64,000 nucleotides of DNA from Christensenella sp. GTDB taxonomy: Bacteria > Bacillota > Clostridia > Christensenellales > CAG-917. Every line of letters starts with the position of its first letter. Within the stretch, counting starts at the first letter, position 1. Shown one piece after another: positions 1-10,540 of this stretch. The stretch is from assembly GCA_022009775.1 (NCBI GenBank), contig CP091723.1, forward strand, positions 1,302,001 to 1,366,000. Direction: 5' to 3'. A program made the translations under genes and the position numbers. Below the pieces are notes generated by a model that saw only the letters and a program-made list of their open reading frames with translations, searched no databases and was not told the DNA's origin.

Positions 1-1077
1 GAGTATGTGTTATGCTATGAAAAAGAAAAAAATTCGTTAAAGTTTTCTGGAGTTCAAAAAAATAGCTCAAGCGATGATCCTTTTACAAAACCGCAGAATT
101 CATATAAAATTCTAACCTTTCCTGTTGGTTCAATTCATTATAAAGGCAACGATGGGACGATAAAAGCAGGAATATATGGGACGGCAAAATTTCCTAATAA
201 GCTGTTGGATGATCTTGTAATTGAGAATGGCGTTAATACAAATGCAGTTCGGTTTGAAAACAGATTTATTTGGGTACAGGAAACATTGGAAGAAAACATC
301 CGCAACAATACAAGAATAAACTTGTCGAAACAATTGGTTTTATCTTACAAAAGAGCAAATTATGATGCAGAAGTGCCACCTAACCTTATAGATGATACAG
401 TTGGAGTATCCACAACTGAAGAAGCTGGAAAAGAACAAATAGCGATTTTCGGGAAGAAAGTCTTTGACTATCCTAAGGACAAATCTTTAATAGAGTATCT
501 TATCCAGTTTGTAGATAAGAATGATGCTATTATCCTTGATTCGTTTGCCGGTTCCGGAACCACAGCACACGCTGTTTTGGATTTGAATAAGCAAGACGGT
601 GGCAACAGGAAGTTCATCCTTGTGGAAATGATGGATTATGCCGATACTATCACCGCCGAGCGCGTCAAGCGTGTGATCGACGGCTATGGCGAGGGCAACA
701 AGGCGGTTGCGGGGCTCGGCGGCAATTTCAGTTATTATGAACTCGGCGAACCACTTTTCAAAGAAGACAAAAACTTGAATGAAGAAGTGGGTGAAGACGC
801 AATCCGCAAATACGTCTATTATATGGAAACAAAGCGGCCGCTCGAAGTAGGCGCGGACGATAATCGTTATTATATGGGTAAAGCCAACGATACGGCGTAC
901 TATTTCTACTATGAAAAGAACAAGCCCACAACGCTGAACAGAGAGTTTCTTTCAACGGTGAAAACAAAAGCAAGCGGATACCTTATTTATGCGGACGTTT
1001 GTGCTTTACCAAAAGAAACACTCGATAAAAACGGAATTGTGTTTAAGAAAATTCCACGCGACATTAAGAAACTGTAA
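1..1077 (+). CDS. mod: Type III restriction-modification methyltransferase subunit Mod, 3' part
   Basis: This is the C-terminal part of a beta-class N6-adenine DNA methyltransferase, the modification and specificity subunit of a type III R-M system. The frame is open from the first base, so the gene starts upstream of the window. The AdoMet-binding motif DSFAGSGTTAH is seen near nt 538-570, followed by a strand ending FILVEMMDYA. In beta-class enzymes the catalytic DPPY motif precedes this one and would lie outside the window. The stop at 1077 is 11 bp before the restriction subunit, as expected for a mod-res operon. The remaining C-terminal part, with the residues MGKANDTAYYFYYEKNK, resembles the usual tail of Mod proteins. 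Family assignment is secure; the recognition sequence cannot be inferred. Confidence 0.88.
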   Translation, partial: EYVLCYEKEKNSLKFSGVQKNSSSDDPFTKPQNSYKILTFPVGSIHYKGNDGTIKAGIYGTAKFPNKLLDDLVIENGVNTNAVRFENRFIWVQETLEENIRNNTRINLSKQLVLSYKRANYDAEVPPNLIDDTVGVSTTEEAGKEQIAIFGKKVFDYPKDKSLIEYLIQFVDKNDAIILDSFAGSGTTAHAVLDLNKQDGGNRKFILVEMMDYADTITAERVKRVIDGYGEGNKAVAGLGGNFSYYELGEPLFKEDKNLNEEVGEDAIRKYVYYMETKRPLEVGADDNRYYMGKANDTAYYFYYEKNKPTTLNREFLSTVKTKASGYLIYADVCALPKETLDKNGIVFKKIPRDIKKL

Positions 1078-1088
1078 GAGGTGCGTTT

Positions 1089-3688
1089 ATGGAACTGAAA
1101 AGATTTCAAAGAGATGTGATTAACGATCTCAATCGCTATTGTGAACTGTTGAATACGACCAACAGCGTTTCGGGTGCCTATACAGAGTTTTGGGCGGAGA
1201 AAAACGTTCACGTCGGATTTGGTGCGATTCCGCCTTATAAGAACACGATAGAAAACACGCCGCACGTATGTTTCAAAGTGCCAACGGGCGGCGGCAAAAC
1301 CTTTTGGCGTGCAATGCGCTGAAAACTATTTTTGACAACTTGCCGAGCAAGAAAGCAAAGTTGGTCGTTTGGCTTGTGCCGTCGGAAGCCATTTTAACGC
1401 AAACGCTAAAAAACCTTTCCGATCCGTCGCACCCATACCGCCAAAAAATAGAAGCACATTTTAACGGGCGCGTACAGGTATATAGCAAGCAACAAGTTTT
1501 GGACGGGCAACAGTTCAATCCTACGACTGTAAACGAGCAACTTTGCATCGTCGTGATGAGTTTTGATAGCTTCCGCATTCGCAATAAAGAAGGCAGAAAA
1601 GTATATCAAGAGAACGGCAACCTTCAATCGTTCGCAAAGTTTATCGAAACCCCCGACACTTTGATCGACAACGTGGACGAAACCGCACTTATTCAAGTGT
1701 TCAACCAACTTTCTCCAGTCGTAATCGTGGACGAAAGCCATCACACGATGGGTGATCTCAGTATTGAGATGCTTAAAAATCTCAATCCGAGTTTCATCCT
1801 TGATTTGACGGCGACGCCGAGAGCGAACAGCAATATTATTTCATACGTCGATGCGGCGCAATTAAAAGCAGAAAATATGGTGAAATTGCCAGTAATCGTT
1901 TATAATCGTCCGTCGCAGGAAGAAGTGATAGCCGACGCTCTCGATTTACAAAACAAGTTGGAAGAATTGGCGAAGGCAGAAACCCACGGGAGATATATTC
2001 GTCCTATCGTTTTATTCCAAGCACAACCAAGGCAAGCGGAAAACAAGGAAACGTTTGAGAGACTTAAACAACGCCTTGTGGACAACGGCATACAGAAAGA
2101 TGAAATCGCAATAAAAACGGCGGAAATAAACGAACTTAAAAATGTTGATTTGCAATCGCCCGATTGCAAAATAAAGTACATAATCACTGTCAATGCGCTT
2201 AAAGAAGGCTGGGATTGTCCGTTTGCGTATATTCTTGCAACGCTTGCAAATAAGACATCTACCGTTGACGTAGAACAGATTTTAGGGCGTGTACTGCGTT
2301 TGCCATATACACAACAAAATGAAAGTAAATTTTTGAACTTGTCTTATGTTCTGACTTGCTCTAACGATTTTCATACGACTATTACAAAAGTAATTAAGGG
2401 CTTGAACGACGCAGGATTCAGTGAAAAAGAATACAGAATTGCCGAAGAAAAACCGATAGGCGCTCCAACAGTTACGCCTGTTCAGCAAGGACTTACATAT
2501 GATGAGGGGAAAGAAGAATTTTTACAGTTTGACGATACTGTTTTAAGGCGTACCATAGATGAACGAAAAAATGCGAGTGAAGCATCGGCGATAGATTCAA
2601 TGTTATCAAGTGCAGAGGCAAACAGTAACGCTTATGACGATGCGATGAAACAAGCGGAGGCAGAACCCGCAGGAGATTTGCCATTGGAGGTAAGAAGCAA
2701 AGTGACTACATACCCGATGTACGAACAATTTAAGGAAGAAGCGTTGTCGCTTGAAATTCCGCAATTCTTTATCAAAGCAACGCCGAGTATTTTTACGTTA
2801 CTTGATCCGAATCATAAAGACTTGCTTACGAAAGAAGACTTAACGGACGGATTTACGCTCAAAGACAAGGATGCTGGCATTGATTTCGGATCTGCGACGG
2901 AAGCAGTAGTCGAAGTTGACGTTCAAAAGAATGAACGTCCGAAGTATCGTCAAATGTCTGAAACTGAAAGCGAATACTTTAAAGGAATGATGCAAAACTT
3001 ACCGCCCGAAAGCCGAGTAAAGCACTGTAAACTTGCCATAAAAGGCATTTTGGAAAAGATGGATAGTGTTTGCGGCGGGGATTTGACTGCTTACATCGAC
3101 CGAATCGTCGAGAATATGAACGCTGATGAACTCGCTGCCATGGAGAAGAATATTTACGGATATGCGACAAAAATTAAAACAAAAATTGAGAGACTCCTTG
3201 ACGAATATCGCAAAGATAAATTCAAAAACATGCTTGAAACAGGTAAAATAGAGTGCTTGCCATCATTCAGATTAAAAAGAGAAATAAACCCGGGAAATCC
3301 TTTCGGATTGCTTTCAAAATCGCTTTATAGATCTGAACAAGCGGTTAACGGATTTGAACTGAAAGTAATAGAAAAAGTATCTTCTCTCCCTAACATCAAG
3401 TGGTGGCACAGAAATATGGATAGGCTTGAGTTTTGTATAAACGGTTATTTGAATCATTATCCCGATTTTATCGTAATGACAAACAGCGGTAAAATCGTTA
3501 TGGTCGAGACCAAAGGTGAACATTTGACTTCTAATGATGACAGTAGAGAAAAAGCCGAACTCGGTAAAATCTGGCAAGCTCAGTCAGGTAGTAAATTCCG
3601 ATATTATATGGTTAGCGAAAACGATATTGCAAGCAATCCCGACGCTATATCTTTCGATAAGTTCTTGAATATTATTAAAGATTTATAA
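1089..3688 (+). CDS. res: Type III restriction enzyme Res subunit (helicase-nuclease), frameshifted in this sequence
   Basis: This is the ATP-dependent translocase and endonuclease subunit that pairs with Mod. Read across one frameshift it gives about 866 residues. Visible motifs are Walker A VPTGGGKT (nt 1278-1301), the DESHH box (about 1730), TATP (about 1815), the helicase motif QILGRVLRLP (about 2280) and a C-terminal PD-(D/E)XK nuclease core, PDF then ETKG (about 3460-3520). The frame breaks immediately after Walker A: the first frame stops at 1322 and the downstream frame resumes with LACNALK. One extra T in the run at 1302-1305 restores a normal sequence. This is either a sequencing indel or a real off-state. 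The start ATG at 1089 has a GAGGTG-like ribosome site. Confidence 0.85.
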
Positions 3689-3697
3689 GGAGAAACA

Positions 3698-4960
3698 TTG
3701 AAGAAAACACCAAAGAATGTTTTTAATATAATTTGGCACGTTTTAGTCGCAGTTGCTTTTTGCGGCTTTATCGTGTTACCATTTTTACATAACACTATTG
3801 ACAAAACGCTTGGACAATGGTTATGGTATCCTTCCCTTGCAATTTTCTTAGTTTATTCCTTTATACCGAACAAGAAAATGAAAGAGCATTCTAAGTTTTT
3901 TCAAATTTCTTCTTTGGGTGGAATTTTTCAGTTATTGTTTATAATTAGCGGCATATTTGTAATCAACTATTATGATACAGGCTACAATTGGTATTGGTTC
4001 GCTTTTGCTCTGCTTGCAGTAAGTATCCCTATTGGATGCGTAATGGTTAAAGCGTGGTCAGAAAGCAAGAATACCTACTCTGCTGAACAAATTAAAGTCG
4101 CCAATGTTCTTTTGGGAAAGTATATAATATTTTATTGGTTGCTTGACTTGTTCTATATGGCGTGCTTCAATCAATGGCTTGTATTACAGTTTGTTTTCGG
4201 CGGAATAGCAATGTTGATTGTTTTCTATAATTTAACAGTTGCGTTTTTGTCCGAAAACAAAACGAACAAATGGCTGTTACTTACGGATTTTCTTTTAGGT
4301 ATAGGCTTAACTGTATATTTAATTTATATTGTTCCAAATGGCAATTTGCAAGAAATTTTAATTCCTGTCATCTCAGCTGTCTATGGTGGCTTACTTACTC
4401 TTGTCGGTGTTGCATGGACTATTAAAAGCAATAATAAAGATAGAAAAACCGATTTAGAACGCATTGAAAATGAACGAAAGGAAGATGAACGTAAAAAGGC
4501 AAAACCATTGTTTACATTTAATATGTTTGATCATATTCCGAGCACAAAAGACGGAAGAAAAATTTGCGTTACAGTAGACGACCTAAATAAAGATTGTTCA
4601 GTACATGCAGAAATTGAAAATTCAGATAAATGCTCTTTTTCAATTAAGCGTTTATATCACGATAAAAAATGGCATGAACTAAATGGCAACACCGTTATTT
4701 TGCCCAACTCAAAAGTATTGTTTGCTTTTAACTTTAATGATGTGTTCGATATATATCTTGAAGTAGTTGATTCATTGGGCTACACTTATTATTATGAGCT
4801 TAAAGTTTTACACTTGGTAATAGGCAAAGGTGACGACAAACATTTCCATACTATAAGAGAAATTAATGAAATATCAACGAACATTCTAGAAAATAAAAAG
4901 AATTTTAGAGAAAACACAAGATTAAGCTATGGAGCAAAATATGAGCAACATTACAAATAA
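3698..4960 (+). CDS. Polytopic membrane protein of unknown function in the defence island
   Basis: I do not recognise a named family. The 420-residue product starts with TTG, chosen because AAGGAG lies 5 bp upstream. About eight hydrophobic helices fill residues 13-250. They are followed by a highly charged helix rich in K, E and R (about 255-285) and a soluble domain of about 135 residues. This looks like a multi-pass sensor or effector with a cytosolic C-terminal domain. Its ribosome site overlaps the end of the restriction gene, and its own 3' end overlaps the next gene by 20 bp, so it is likely co-translated with both. A membrane protein beside an AbiTii protein fits an abortive-infection type module, but that role is inference from position only. 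Confidence 0.6.
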   Translation: MKKTPKNVFNIIWHVLVAVAFCGFIVLPFLHNTIDKTLGQWLWYPSLAIFLVYSFIPNKKMKEHSKFFQISSLGGIFQLLFIISGIFVINYYDTGYNWYWFAFALLAVSIPIGCVMVKAWSESKNTYSAEQIKVANVLLGKYIIFYWLLDLFYMACFNQWLVLQFVFGGIAMLIVFYNLTVAFLSENKTNKWLLLTDFLLGIGLTVYLIYIVPNGNLQEILIPVISAVYGGLLTLVGVAWTIKSNNKDRKTDLERIENERKEDERKKAKPLFTFNMFDHIPSTKDGRKICVTVDDLNKDCSVHAEIENSDKCSFSIKRLYHDKKWHELNGNTVILPNSKVLFAFNFNDVFDIYLEVVDSLGYTYYYELKVLHLVIGKGDDKHFHTIREINEISTNILENKKNFRENTRLSYGAKYEQHYK

Positions 4961-5990
4961 GAAAACACAAGCATTGGAGGCTTGTAACAAAGTAATAAAT
5001 GGAATTGAAGACGGAGTGATTTCTGTTTCTTCTGCACTTTTGCTGTGTAAAAAGATTGCACGCCTTGTTAATGACGAAGAAGGGATAGAATGGTTAAGTT
5101 ATGAGCATGGTGGCTATCCAAGAGATAAAAATGGGTTGATTAAGCACCAAGCATGGCAGATTGGTTCTAAACATGGTAGATATTATCAAGACAGTGCAAA
5201 GGATGGGACAAAGATGGATCTAATTTTTACTGAACTCTGTACCGAATTAGAAGCAAGCATCGACAGCGATAAAAGAGCAATTAATAATTACACCACACAG
5301 GGTTATTCTGCTTCTGGCAATTATGCTCCTTTGGCAACTAATAATATGGCAAATGCTGTTTATAATGGAACCAACAATTTGCGTAAAAGCATTAAAATAT
5401 CAGAAAGACGTTTGTCAATCCTTAAATCTCAATATTACGATTATGCGGTTAGATGGCAAATTGAACTTCAATTTGGTAATACAGCTCTTACTGTATTTGC
5501 AGAATATCAATCAAAAGTTGATGGCTATTTCACTTCTATGCCAACATCAACGCTTCAAAAACTTAATGCGATTGAAGATTTGATGGAAGATGGAAATCCT
5601 GAACGGTATTCACAAGTTTTAACCTCATGTCGTAGACTTTGGTCGGAAACAGCCAAACAGCTTTTTGAAGAAGTTTTGCCACACTATACCGAAAAGACTT
5701 TTAAAACTAAATCAGGCAAAGACATTGATATTTCAGGAGACCACCACAACAACAAATTATCGGCAGTCATCGAAACACTCCAGTCAAAAACGGCTAAGAA
5801 TACTCTTGTTGGTAGTGAAACAACATATTTAATTGATTGGATGGAGCAGATTAATAGTAGACAAAGCGCAGGAGTTCACTCGGAAGTTACAAGAGAAGAA
5901 GCGATGCAATGTATTATCCATACCTACATAACCTTAGGAGATATACTGTCTCTAAAAGCATCTGTTAAAATGGAAGAATCCGTAGAATAA
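4941..5990 (+). CDS. AbiTii-domain protein, probable abortive-infection component
   Basis: The N-terminal 65 residues fit the AbiTii domain: a helix with SALLLCKKIARLVNDEEG, then WLSYEHGGYP, which matches the usual pattern of a run of helices ending in a W..xEL.GYP-like segment. The remaining 280 residues are mostly helical and I recognise no enzyme motif. I chose ATG 4941 because GGAG at 4931-4934 is 6 bp upstream; the in-frame ATG at 4929 has no such site. The gene overlaps the preceding membrane protein gene by 20 bp, which suggests a coupled pair. AbiTii domains are known from predicted phage-defence proteins. What this one senses or does cannot be read from the sequence. Confidence 0.62.
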   Translation: MSNITNKKTQALEACNKVINGIEDGVISVSSALLLCKKIARLVNDEEGIEWLSYEHGGYPRDKNGLIKHQAWQIGSKHGRYYQDSAKDGTKMDLIFTELCTELEASIDSDKRAINNYTTQGYSASGNYAPLATNNMANAVYNGTNNLRKSIKISERRLSILKSQYYDYAVRWQIELQFGNTALTVFAEYQSKVDGYFTSMPTSTLQKLNAIEDLMEDGNPERYSQVLTSCRRLWSETAKQLFEEVLPHYTEKTFKTKSGKDIDISGDHHNNKLSAVIETLQSKTAKNTLVGSETTYLIDWMEQINSRQSAGVHSEVTREEAMQCIIHTYITLGDILSLKASVKMEESVE

Positions 5991-6042
5991 CAAAACGGAG
6001 AAGTCCTTTATTAAGTCAAAAATTAAACTTGTGGAGTAAAAT

Positions 6043-6777
6043 ATGCAAAATGTGTTTACATTGCTTCCAACGAAAATGATAAGCAAGACGAACATAAATG
6101 GCGTAAAAATAGACTATGAAGAGTATTTAACCGAATTAATCAATAACTCTCGCTATTTTATGTCATTAACAAATGAAACCCAATTCAAAAAAGTTTTGGT
6201 ACAATCGCACGGAGAGCCAGATGCGGTCGCAAATAATTATGAGATAGATTTCAAGCTTCTTGTTAATCAAGAGTTTGTTAATGCTAAATTGAAATCTCTG
6301 CCGGATGTGGATTATTCTAACATTAAAAGCGGCTTTATTTGCATAAATGAAAATGACACCAGCGGACAAAATCTAACACAGTCAGAATCAAATCGCTTAT
6401 TCAGCCAGTTTCTTTGTAGATTGTGGTGTTTGAAAGAGGACGAAATAAAAATAATTGAAAATAACGACAGTAACCCATTGTATAGTACAATTAAGATGCT
6501 AAAAAAGAAAAAAAATCTGTTGATATTCATCCCGTGCGTCATAAACGGGAAAGGCAGTTCCGTTCCTAAATTTTTAAAATGGTTTTTTTCAAGCATATTT
6601 ACTTTGAGAGACAATGTAAATAAAGATACATTCGTTACCCTATTATGTGAAGATGATTTCTTTTATGTTTTTAAATATGAAAATCGAACATTTCAATATG
6701 TCGACAAGGTACATATGCTCTTTGTACCTTCATTTAGGGATGTCTATAGACTAACATACTTTCTAGAGAGCAACTGA
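6043..6777 (+). CDS. Protein of unknown function with a possible PD-(D/E)XK motif
   Basis: This 244-residue soluble protein belongs to no family I recognise. ATG 6043 has GGAG 6 bp upstream. One segment, EPDAVANNYEIDFKLL (about residues 58-73), has the spacing of a PD-(D/E)XK nuclease core: PD, eight residues, then D-x-K. This is a weak single-motif match. The C-terminal half has several hydrophobic beta-like segments and no transmembrane helix. It sits between the AbiTii gene and the very large defence-like gene on the same strand with 52 and 39 bp gaps, so it is probably part of the same operon. Confidence 0.5.
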   Translation: MQNVFTLLPTKMISKTNINGVKIDYEEYLTELINNSRYFMSLTNETQFKKVLVQSHGEPDAVANNYEIDFKLLVNQEFVNAKLKSLPDVDYSNIKSGFICINENDTSGQNLTQSESNRLFSQFLCRLWCLKEDEIKIIENNDSNPLYSTIKMLKKKKNLLIFIPCVINGKGSSVPKFLKWFFSSIFTLRDNVNKDTFVTLLCEDDFFYVFKYENRTFQYVDKVHMLFVPSFRDVYRLTYFLESN

Positions 6778-6816
6778 TACAAATCATCCAAAACATCAAA
6801 GGGAGGAATTCGCAGA

Positions 6817-9800
6817 ATGAAGTTAATAAGCAGTGTCCAATTTCGCGATTTAATCAGATCAAACAAAAAGCAAGCGGAAGCTATTTTTCCTGAACTAATT
6901 CGTCGTTTAATTAGAAAAACTTGTAATATTGATTGTTATGCACTATTTCCTAATGGAGATGCTATTTATACTACAGGATTGGATGGTACAGTAAAAAACA
7001 ATACCGTAAAAAGCCGTTTTGTCCCTCTTAACAATTCATTTTGGGAATTAGGAACAAATAAAGATGGCATTGCAAAAATAAAAAGTGATTACGAAAAACG
7101 GAAGACAAACATAACGGAGTTTGATAAATCCGCATTCACTTATGTTGCTGTGACTTCTAATATTCTTGATACCATAAGTAAAGAAGAGTTTTGCACAAAA
7201 ATTAAAACTGACGCAATATTTAAAGATGGGATAATAATCGATGCCAATGATATTGAAGAATGGCTTGAAGAGAATATCGAAGAAGCCATTTGGTTGTTGA
7301 ATGTTTTTGGCAAAGATATAGGAGCTTATGACATCGCATCTATCTTAGACGAATGGGAAGATGTTCGCGACGAGTGTAGTATTGAATTAAATCCGGACAT
7401 ATTTTTAGTTGGAAACGAAACAAACTCAAAAAAATTTATAAATGATATTTCAACTAAGCGCGATACATCCATATACAATATAGCATCACCATTTTTAGGC
7501 AACGAATATGCCTATTATTTTGCGCTTGCATCAATTAAACAATTAGCAAAAGAAAATTTACAAGATAAATTTATCGTCGTAAAAAGCAAACAGGCATTAG
7601 ATATAGTAACCGCAAGCGTATCTAACAGAATAATTCTTGTTAATTTTAATTGTTATGATTATCGATTTGTCGGCAAAGGTCAAAATGACTATGTTTTTTT
7701 TGATAGCTCGGCTCCCGCTGATATAAGTCTAAGCTTGCCTTCTCGCGAGAATTTTATAAAACAATTGGAAACTTTAAATCTAGGCAAAATTAAGCCGATT
7801 GAGTTGGCTTTTATAGTTGACTATAATGTTGTTGTGCTGAAAAGACTTTTTTCTAAAATACCGCAAAAGAGGATTCCTTTTTGGGCTAAAGACAAAGAGA
7901 AAAGCGAGCTAATCCCTCTTATGCTAATGGGAGAAATAAATATTGAAGATTCAGGCGACACGGATATTTTGGATGAAATCATTACCGGCGATCGCGATAC
8001 ATATATCGATAAATTAAACTATTGGGCTGAAATTTCTGCGTCTCCTGTTATAAAAACGAAATCCACTTTTCGCATAAATGCAAGGAAAGAGTGCTTTGAA
8101 TACATAAAAGTTGATGTTGCCTCTCGTCGTTTTAGTCTTTTACTCAAGAAGTTGGAAGAAATTTTGTTGTATTCTGTAGACAATGTGAAAGATTCAAGGG
8201 AGTTGGTCCAAAGGACGGTAAGAAAGTGGAATACTTATAGAATCGGAGATATAATAGATGGTTTGATAATTGTCTGCGATGCAAGTAAAAGCAATCAGAA
8301 CAGTATTGACATTTTTATGCATGATTTATATGAAAAATTGGTTACAAATACTAACGCTTTGTTGGACAACTTTTCTTATTTTCCCAGGTTGGCCGAATTG
8401 TCTCCCATATCGTTCGTAAGGTTTATAGGTAAATTGGTTGATACATCAAATAGCCAATTGAATAACCTTATATGCAAAAAAGGAACAAACACAGTTTTTG
8501 ATGGACTAATGTATATAATGACCGCTTTAGATGTTTGCACTGCAAATGATGAAATGGCAAATGAAGCATTTGATGTTTATGTTAGATTATTTTATAAAAT
8601 CGACGATAATGAACAATTGAGAAAGAAAATTATTGAGATGCTTTCTCCAATATCAACAATGGCAAACGCCGTTCGTATTAAATTGTCGACAAAAACCGAG
8701 CGGTTTTTTGAAATTGCAGAAGGGCAAGATATAGAAAAAACGAAGTCTATCGTACAGCAATTATATGAAGGTGATAACACTTCAATTATGCTACCTCAAA
8801 GTTACTCTTATCGGTCGGATCATGAGAAGAAAGAAGTTCCTATTACATATGGGGAGATATTTGATGCAAGAAACAAAGTGTTTAATTGGTTGATTGAAAA
8901 TACCGTGACGCAGGATACTAATTCTTTGCTACATATTGAGGAAGGCTGTTATAGAAATGCGTTTTCGCAGCCAACAAAAGACACCGAAAAATCCTTATCG
9001 CAATTATTATCCATCATTAATAAGGAAGCAAATGAAGAATTAAAAAGCCAACTATACGAAAAGACAAAAGAGCAAATTAATCGTCTAAAATGTCGATTTA
9101 ACGGCGATTATAGCGATCTTGTCGTTGTTTTTGAAAAGTTTTCTAGTGGAATATCAATAAGTGACGAATATTTAAAGTGTAGATATTTTTTCACTAATGA
9201 CAGATTTCCATTAGATGATTTTGACACGGATTCTTCAGTTTCTTCATTTGACAGCGAAATGAAAAGGAGAAAGGAAATACAAAAAGAAACATTGTCTACA
9301 CTTATATCAATGTACGGAAATAGGATTATAGAGAGAACAATCCGTGATTGTAATAAAAAATCTATACTTGTATGGGATGCTGTTTATGAATTGTCGCCTG
9401 ACCACGATCGCGACTTAAAGCTTTTTATTGAATTAGAAGAAAAAAACGGCTTATCCTTTTATTTAAGTAAGATGTCTTCAGTCGAACTGGCGGGTTTATT
9501 AAACAAGTATAGCTATGAGAAACTTCTTTTAGAGGTTTTACCTTACAATCAAAACACCATCGATCTTATTAACGGAAATGAGAATGAAATTATGTTTTGG
9601 CAGTCACATGCTGTTGAAATATTCGACGGGGTTGATTTCGAATATGTTTTTAATAAATATATAGAGTTTGCCCCTGAAAATCTATTACCGTTTTTTGCCT
9701 ACAGATATGATTATGACTATACTCATGGGATAGCTGTATTGAATAAAATTGCCGAAAATGGATTAAAACAACAAACAAATACGTGGAGTGACAACCAATA

Positions 9801-10509
9801 CTGCCTAATTAAAATAATAGATGATATGGATAAAAAGTATTATACAACCGAATTATCCTTTTGCGAATTTAAGCTTTTAGGTTATCTCATGGATAATCTA
9901 CGAGATTACCCTATGGGGGTAAAAAGATATTTTTGGGATAATCCATCGGAATTAGGCAGTTTAATTATTGGGCTATGTAATACGCCCGATCTTAATCTAA
10001 AAACAGTTGGCGGTCAAATTTATTTTGATTCTATAATCTCCAGCGGCGGCAATTGTTTTATTCCTCAAGAGTATCTATGGCAAAAGAAAAGCGAACTTAA
10101 AAAATGGGTAGAGAACATATTAGAGACTTTAGAAGGACAAAATAAAAAAACCTGCAGGTTTGTAAAAAATGCTATTATAAACACTTTATCGTGCTACCCG
10201 CGAAATGAAAATGATGATATATGGCCCTGTGTAGAAATTGCCGATATAATTGAAAGTATATCAAAAAAAGATTATGATGACAGATTTGATGTTTCGTCAA
10301 CTTTGTATTGTGCATATTCTAATAGGCGAGGTGTCCGTACAATAAATGACGGCTCGTCGGAACGGGCATTAGGTGAAATATTTAAAGTATTTAGTGATAA
10401 CTACAGGTATTCACATCCAGTAGTAAGTGAGGCACTAAAATATATTTCCAATGAATATTTTAGAGAATATGAAAGCGACAAAGAATATTCTATAACAGGA
10501 AGAATTTAA
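6817..10509 (+). CDS. Very large defence-like protein with nuclease-like N terminus and helical repeat body
   Basis: The product is 1230 residues. The N terminus (about 1-100) has ELIRRLI, then GLDG (D56), WELGT (E77), a lysine at 87 or 89, and DYEKR. This arrangement recalls a restriction-endonuclease-like fold found at the N terminus of large uncharacterised bacterial proteins. The middle (about 200-420) has the layout of a STAND-like ATPase with LSLPSRENFIKQL, a VLKRLF segment and FWAKDKEK, but no Walker A is visible. The rest is alpha-helical, like the sensor arrays of defence NTPases. GGGAGG lies 10 bp before the start. It is the last gene of the island, followed by a terminator. A role in phage defence is inferred from architecture and neighbours. 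Confidence 0.6.
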   Translation: MKLISSVQFRDLIRSNKKQAEAIFPELIRRLIRKTCNIDCYALFPNGDAIYTTGLDGTVKNNTVKSRFVPLNNSFWELGTNKDGIAKIKSDYEKRKTNITEFDKSAFTYVAVTSNILDTISKEEFCTKIKTDAIFKDGIIIDANDIEEWLEENIEEAIWLLNVFGKDIGAYDIASILDEWEDVRDECSIELNPDIFLVGNETNSKKFINDISTKRDTSIYNIASPFLGNEYAYYFALASIKQLAKENLQDKFIVVKSKQALDIVTASVSNRIILVNFNCYDYRFVGKGQNDYVFFDSSAPADISLSLPSRENFIKQLETLNLGKIKPIELAFIVDYNVVVLKRLFSKIPQKRIPFWAKDKEKSELIPLMLMGEINIEDSGDTDILDEIITGDRDTYIDKLNYWAEISASPVIKTKSTFRINARKECFEYIKVDVASRRFSLLLKKLEEILLYSVDNVKDSRELVQRTVRKWNTYRIGDIIDGLIIVCDASKSNQNSIDIFMHDLYEKLVTNTNALLDNFSYFPRLAELSPISFVRFIGKLVDTSNSQLNNLICKKGTNTVFDGLMYIMTALDVCTANDEMANEAFDVYVRLFYKIDDNEQLRKKIIEMLSPISTMANAVRIKLSTKTERFFEIAEGQDIEKTKSIVQQLYEGDNTSIMLPQSYSYRSDHEKKEVPITYGEIFDARNKVFNWLIENTVTQDTNSLLHIEEGCYRNAFSQPTKDTEKSLSQLLSIINKEANEELKSQLYEKTKEQINRLKCRFNGDYSDLVVVFEKFSSGISISDEYLKCRYFFTNDRFPLDDFDTDSSVSSFDSEMKRRKEIQKETLSTLISMYGNRIIERTIRDCNKKSILVWDAVYELSPDHDRDLKLFIELEEKNGLSFYLSKMSSVELAGLLNKYSYEKLLLEVLPYNQNTIDLINGNENEIMFWQSHAVEIFDGVDFEYVFNKYIEFAPENLLPFFAYRYDYDYTHGIAVLNKIAENGLKQQTNTWSDNQYCLIKIIDDMDKKYYTTELSFCEFKLLGYLMDNLRDYPMGVKRYFWDNPSELGSLIIGLCNTPDLNLKTVGGQIYFDSIISSGGNCFIPQEYLWQKKSELKKWVENILETLEGQNKKTCRFVKNAIINTLSCYPRNENDDIWPCVEIADIIESISKKDYDDRFDVSSTLYCAYSNRRGVRTINDGSSERALGEIFKVFSDNYRYSHPVVSEALKYISNEYFREYESDKEYSITGRI

Positions 10510-10540
10510 TTTTTAATGGTTAAAAGATATGATGTTTGAT

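Noticed and set aside
1302..1305. Programmed -1 frameshift in res
   Set aside because: The site is not a standard slippery heptamer and similar breaks occur in unrelated genes, so a shared artefact is simpler.
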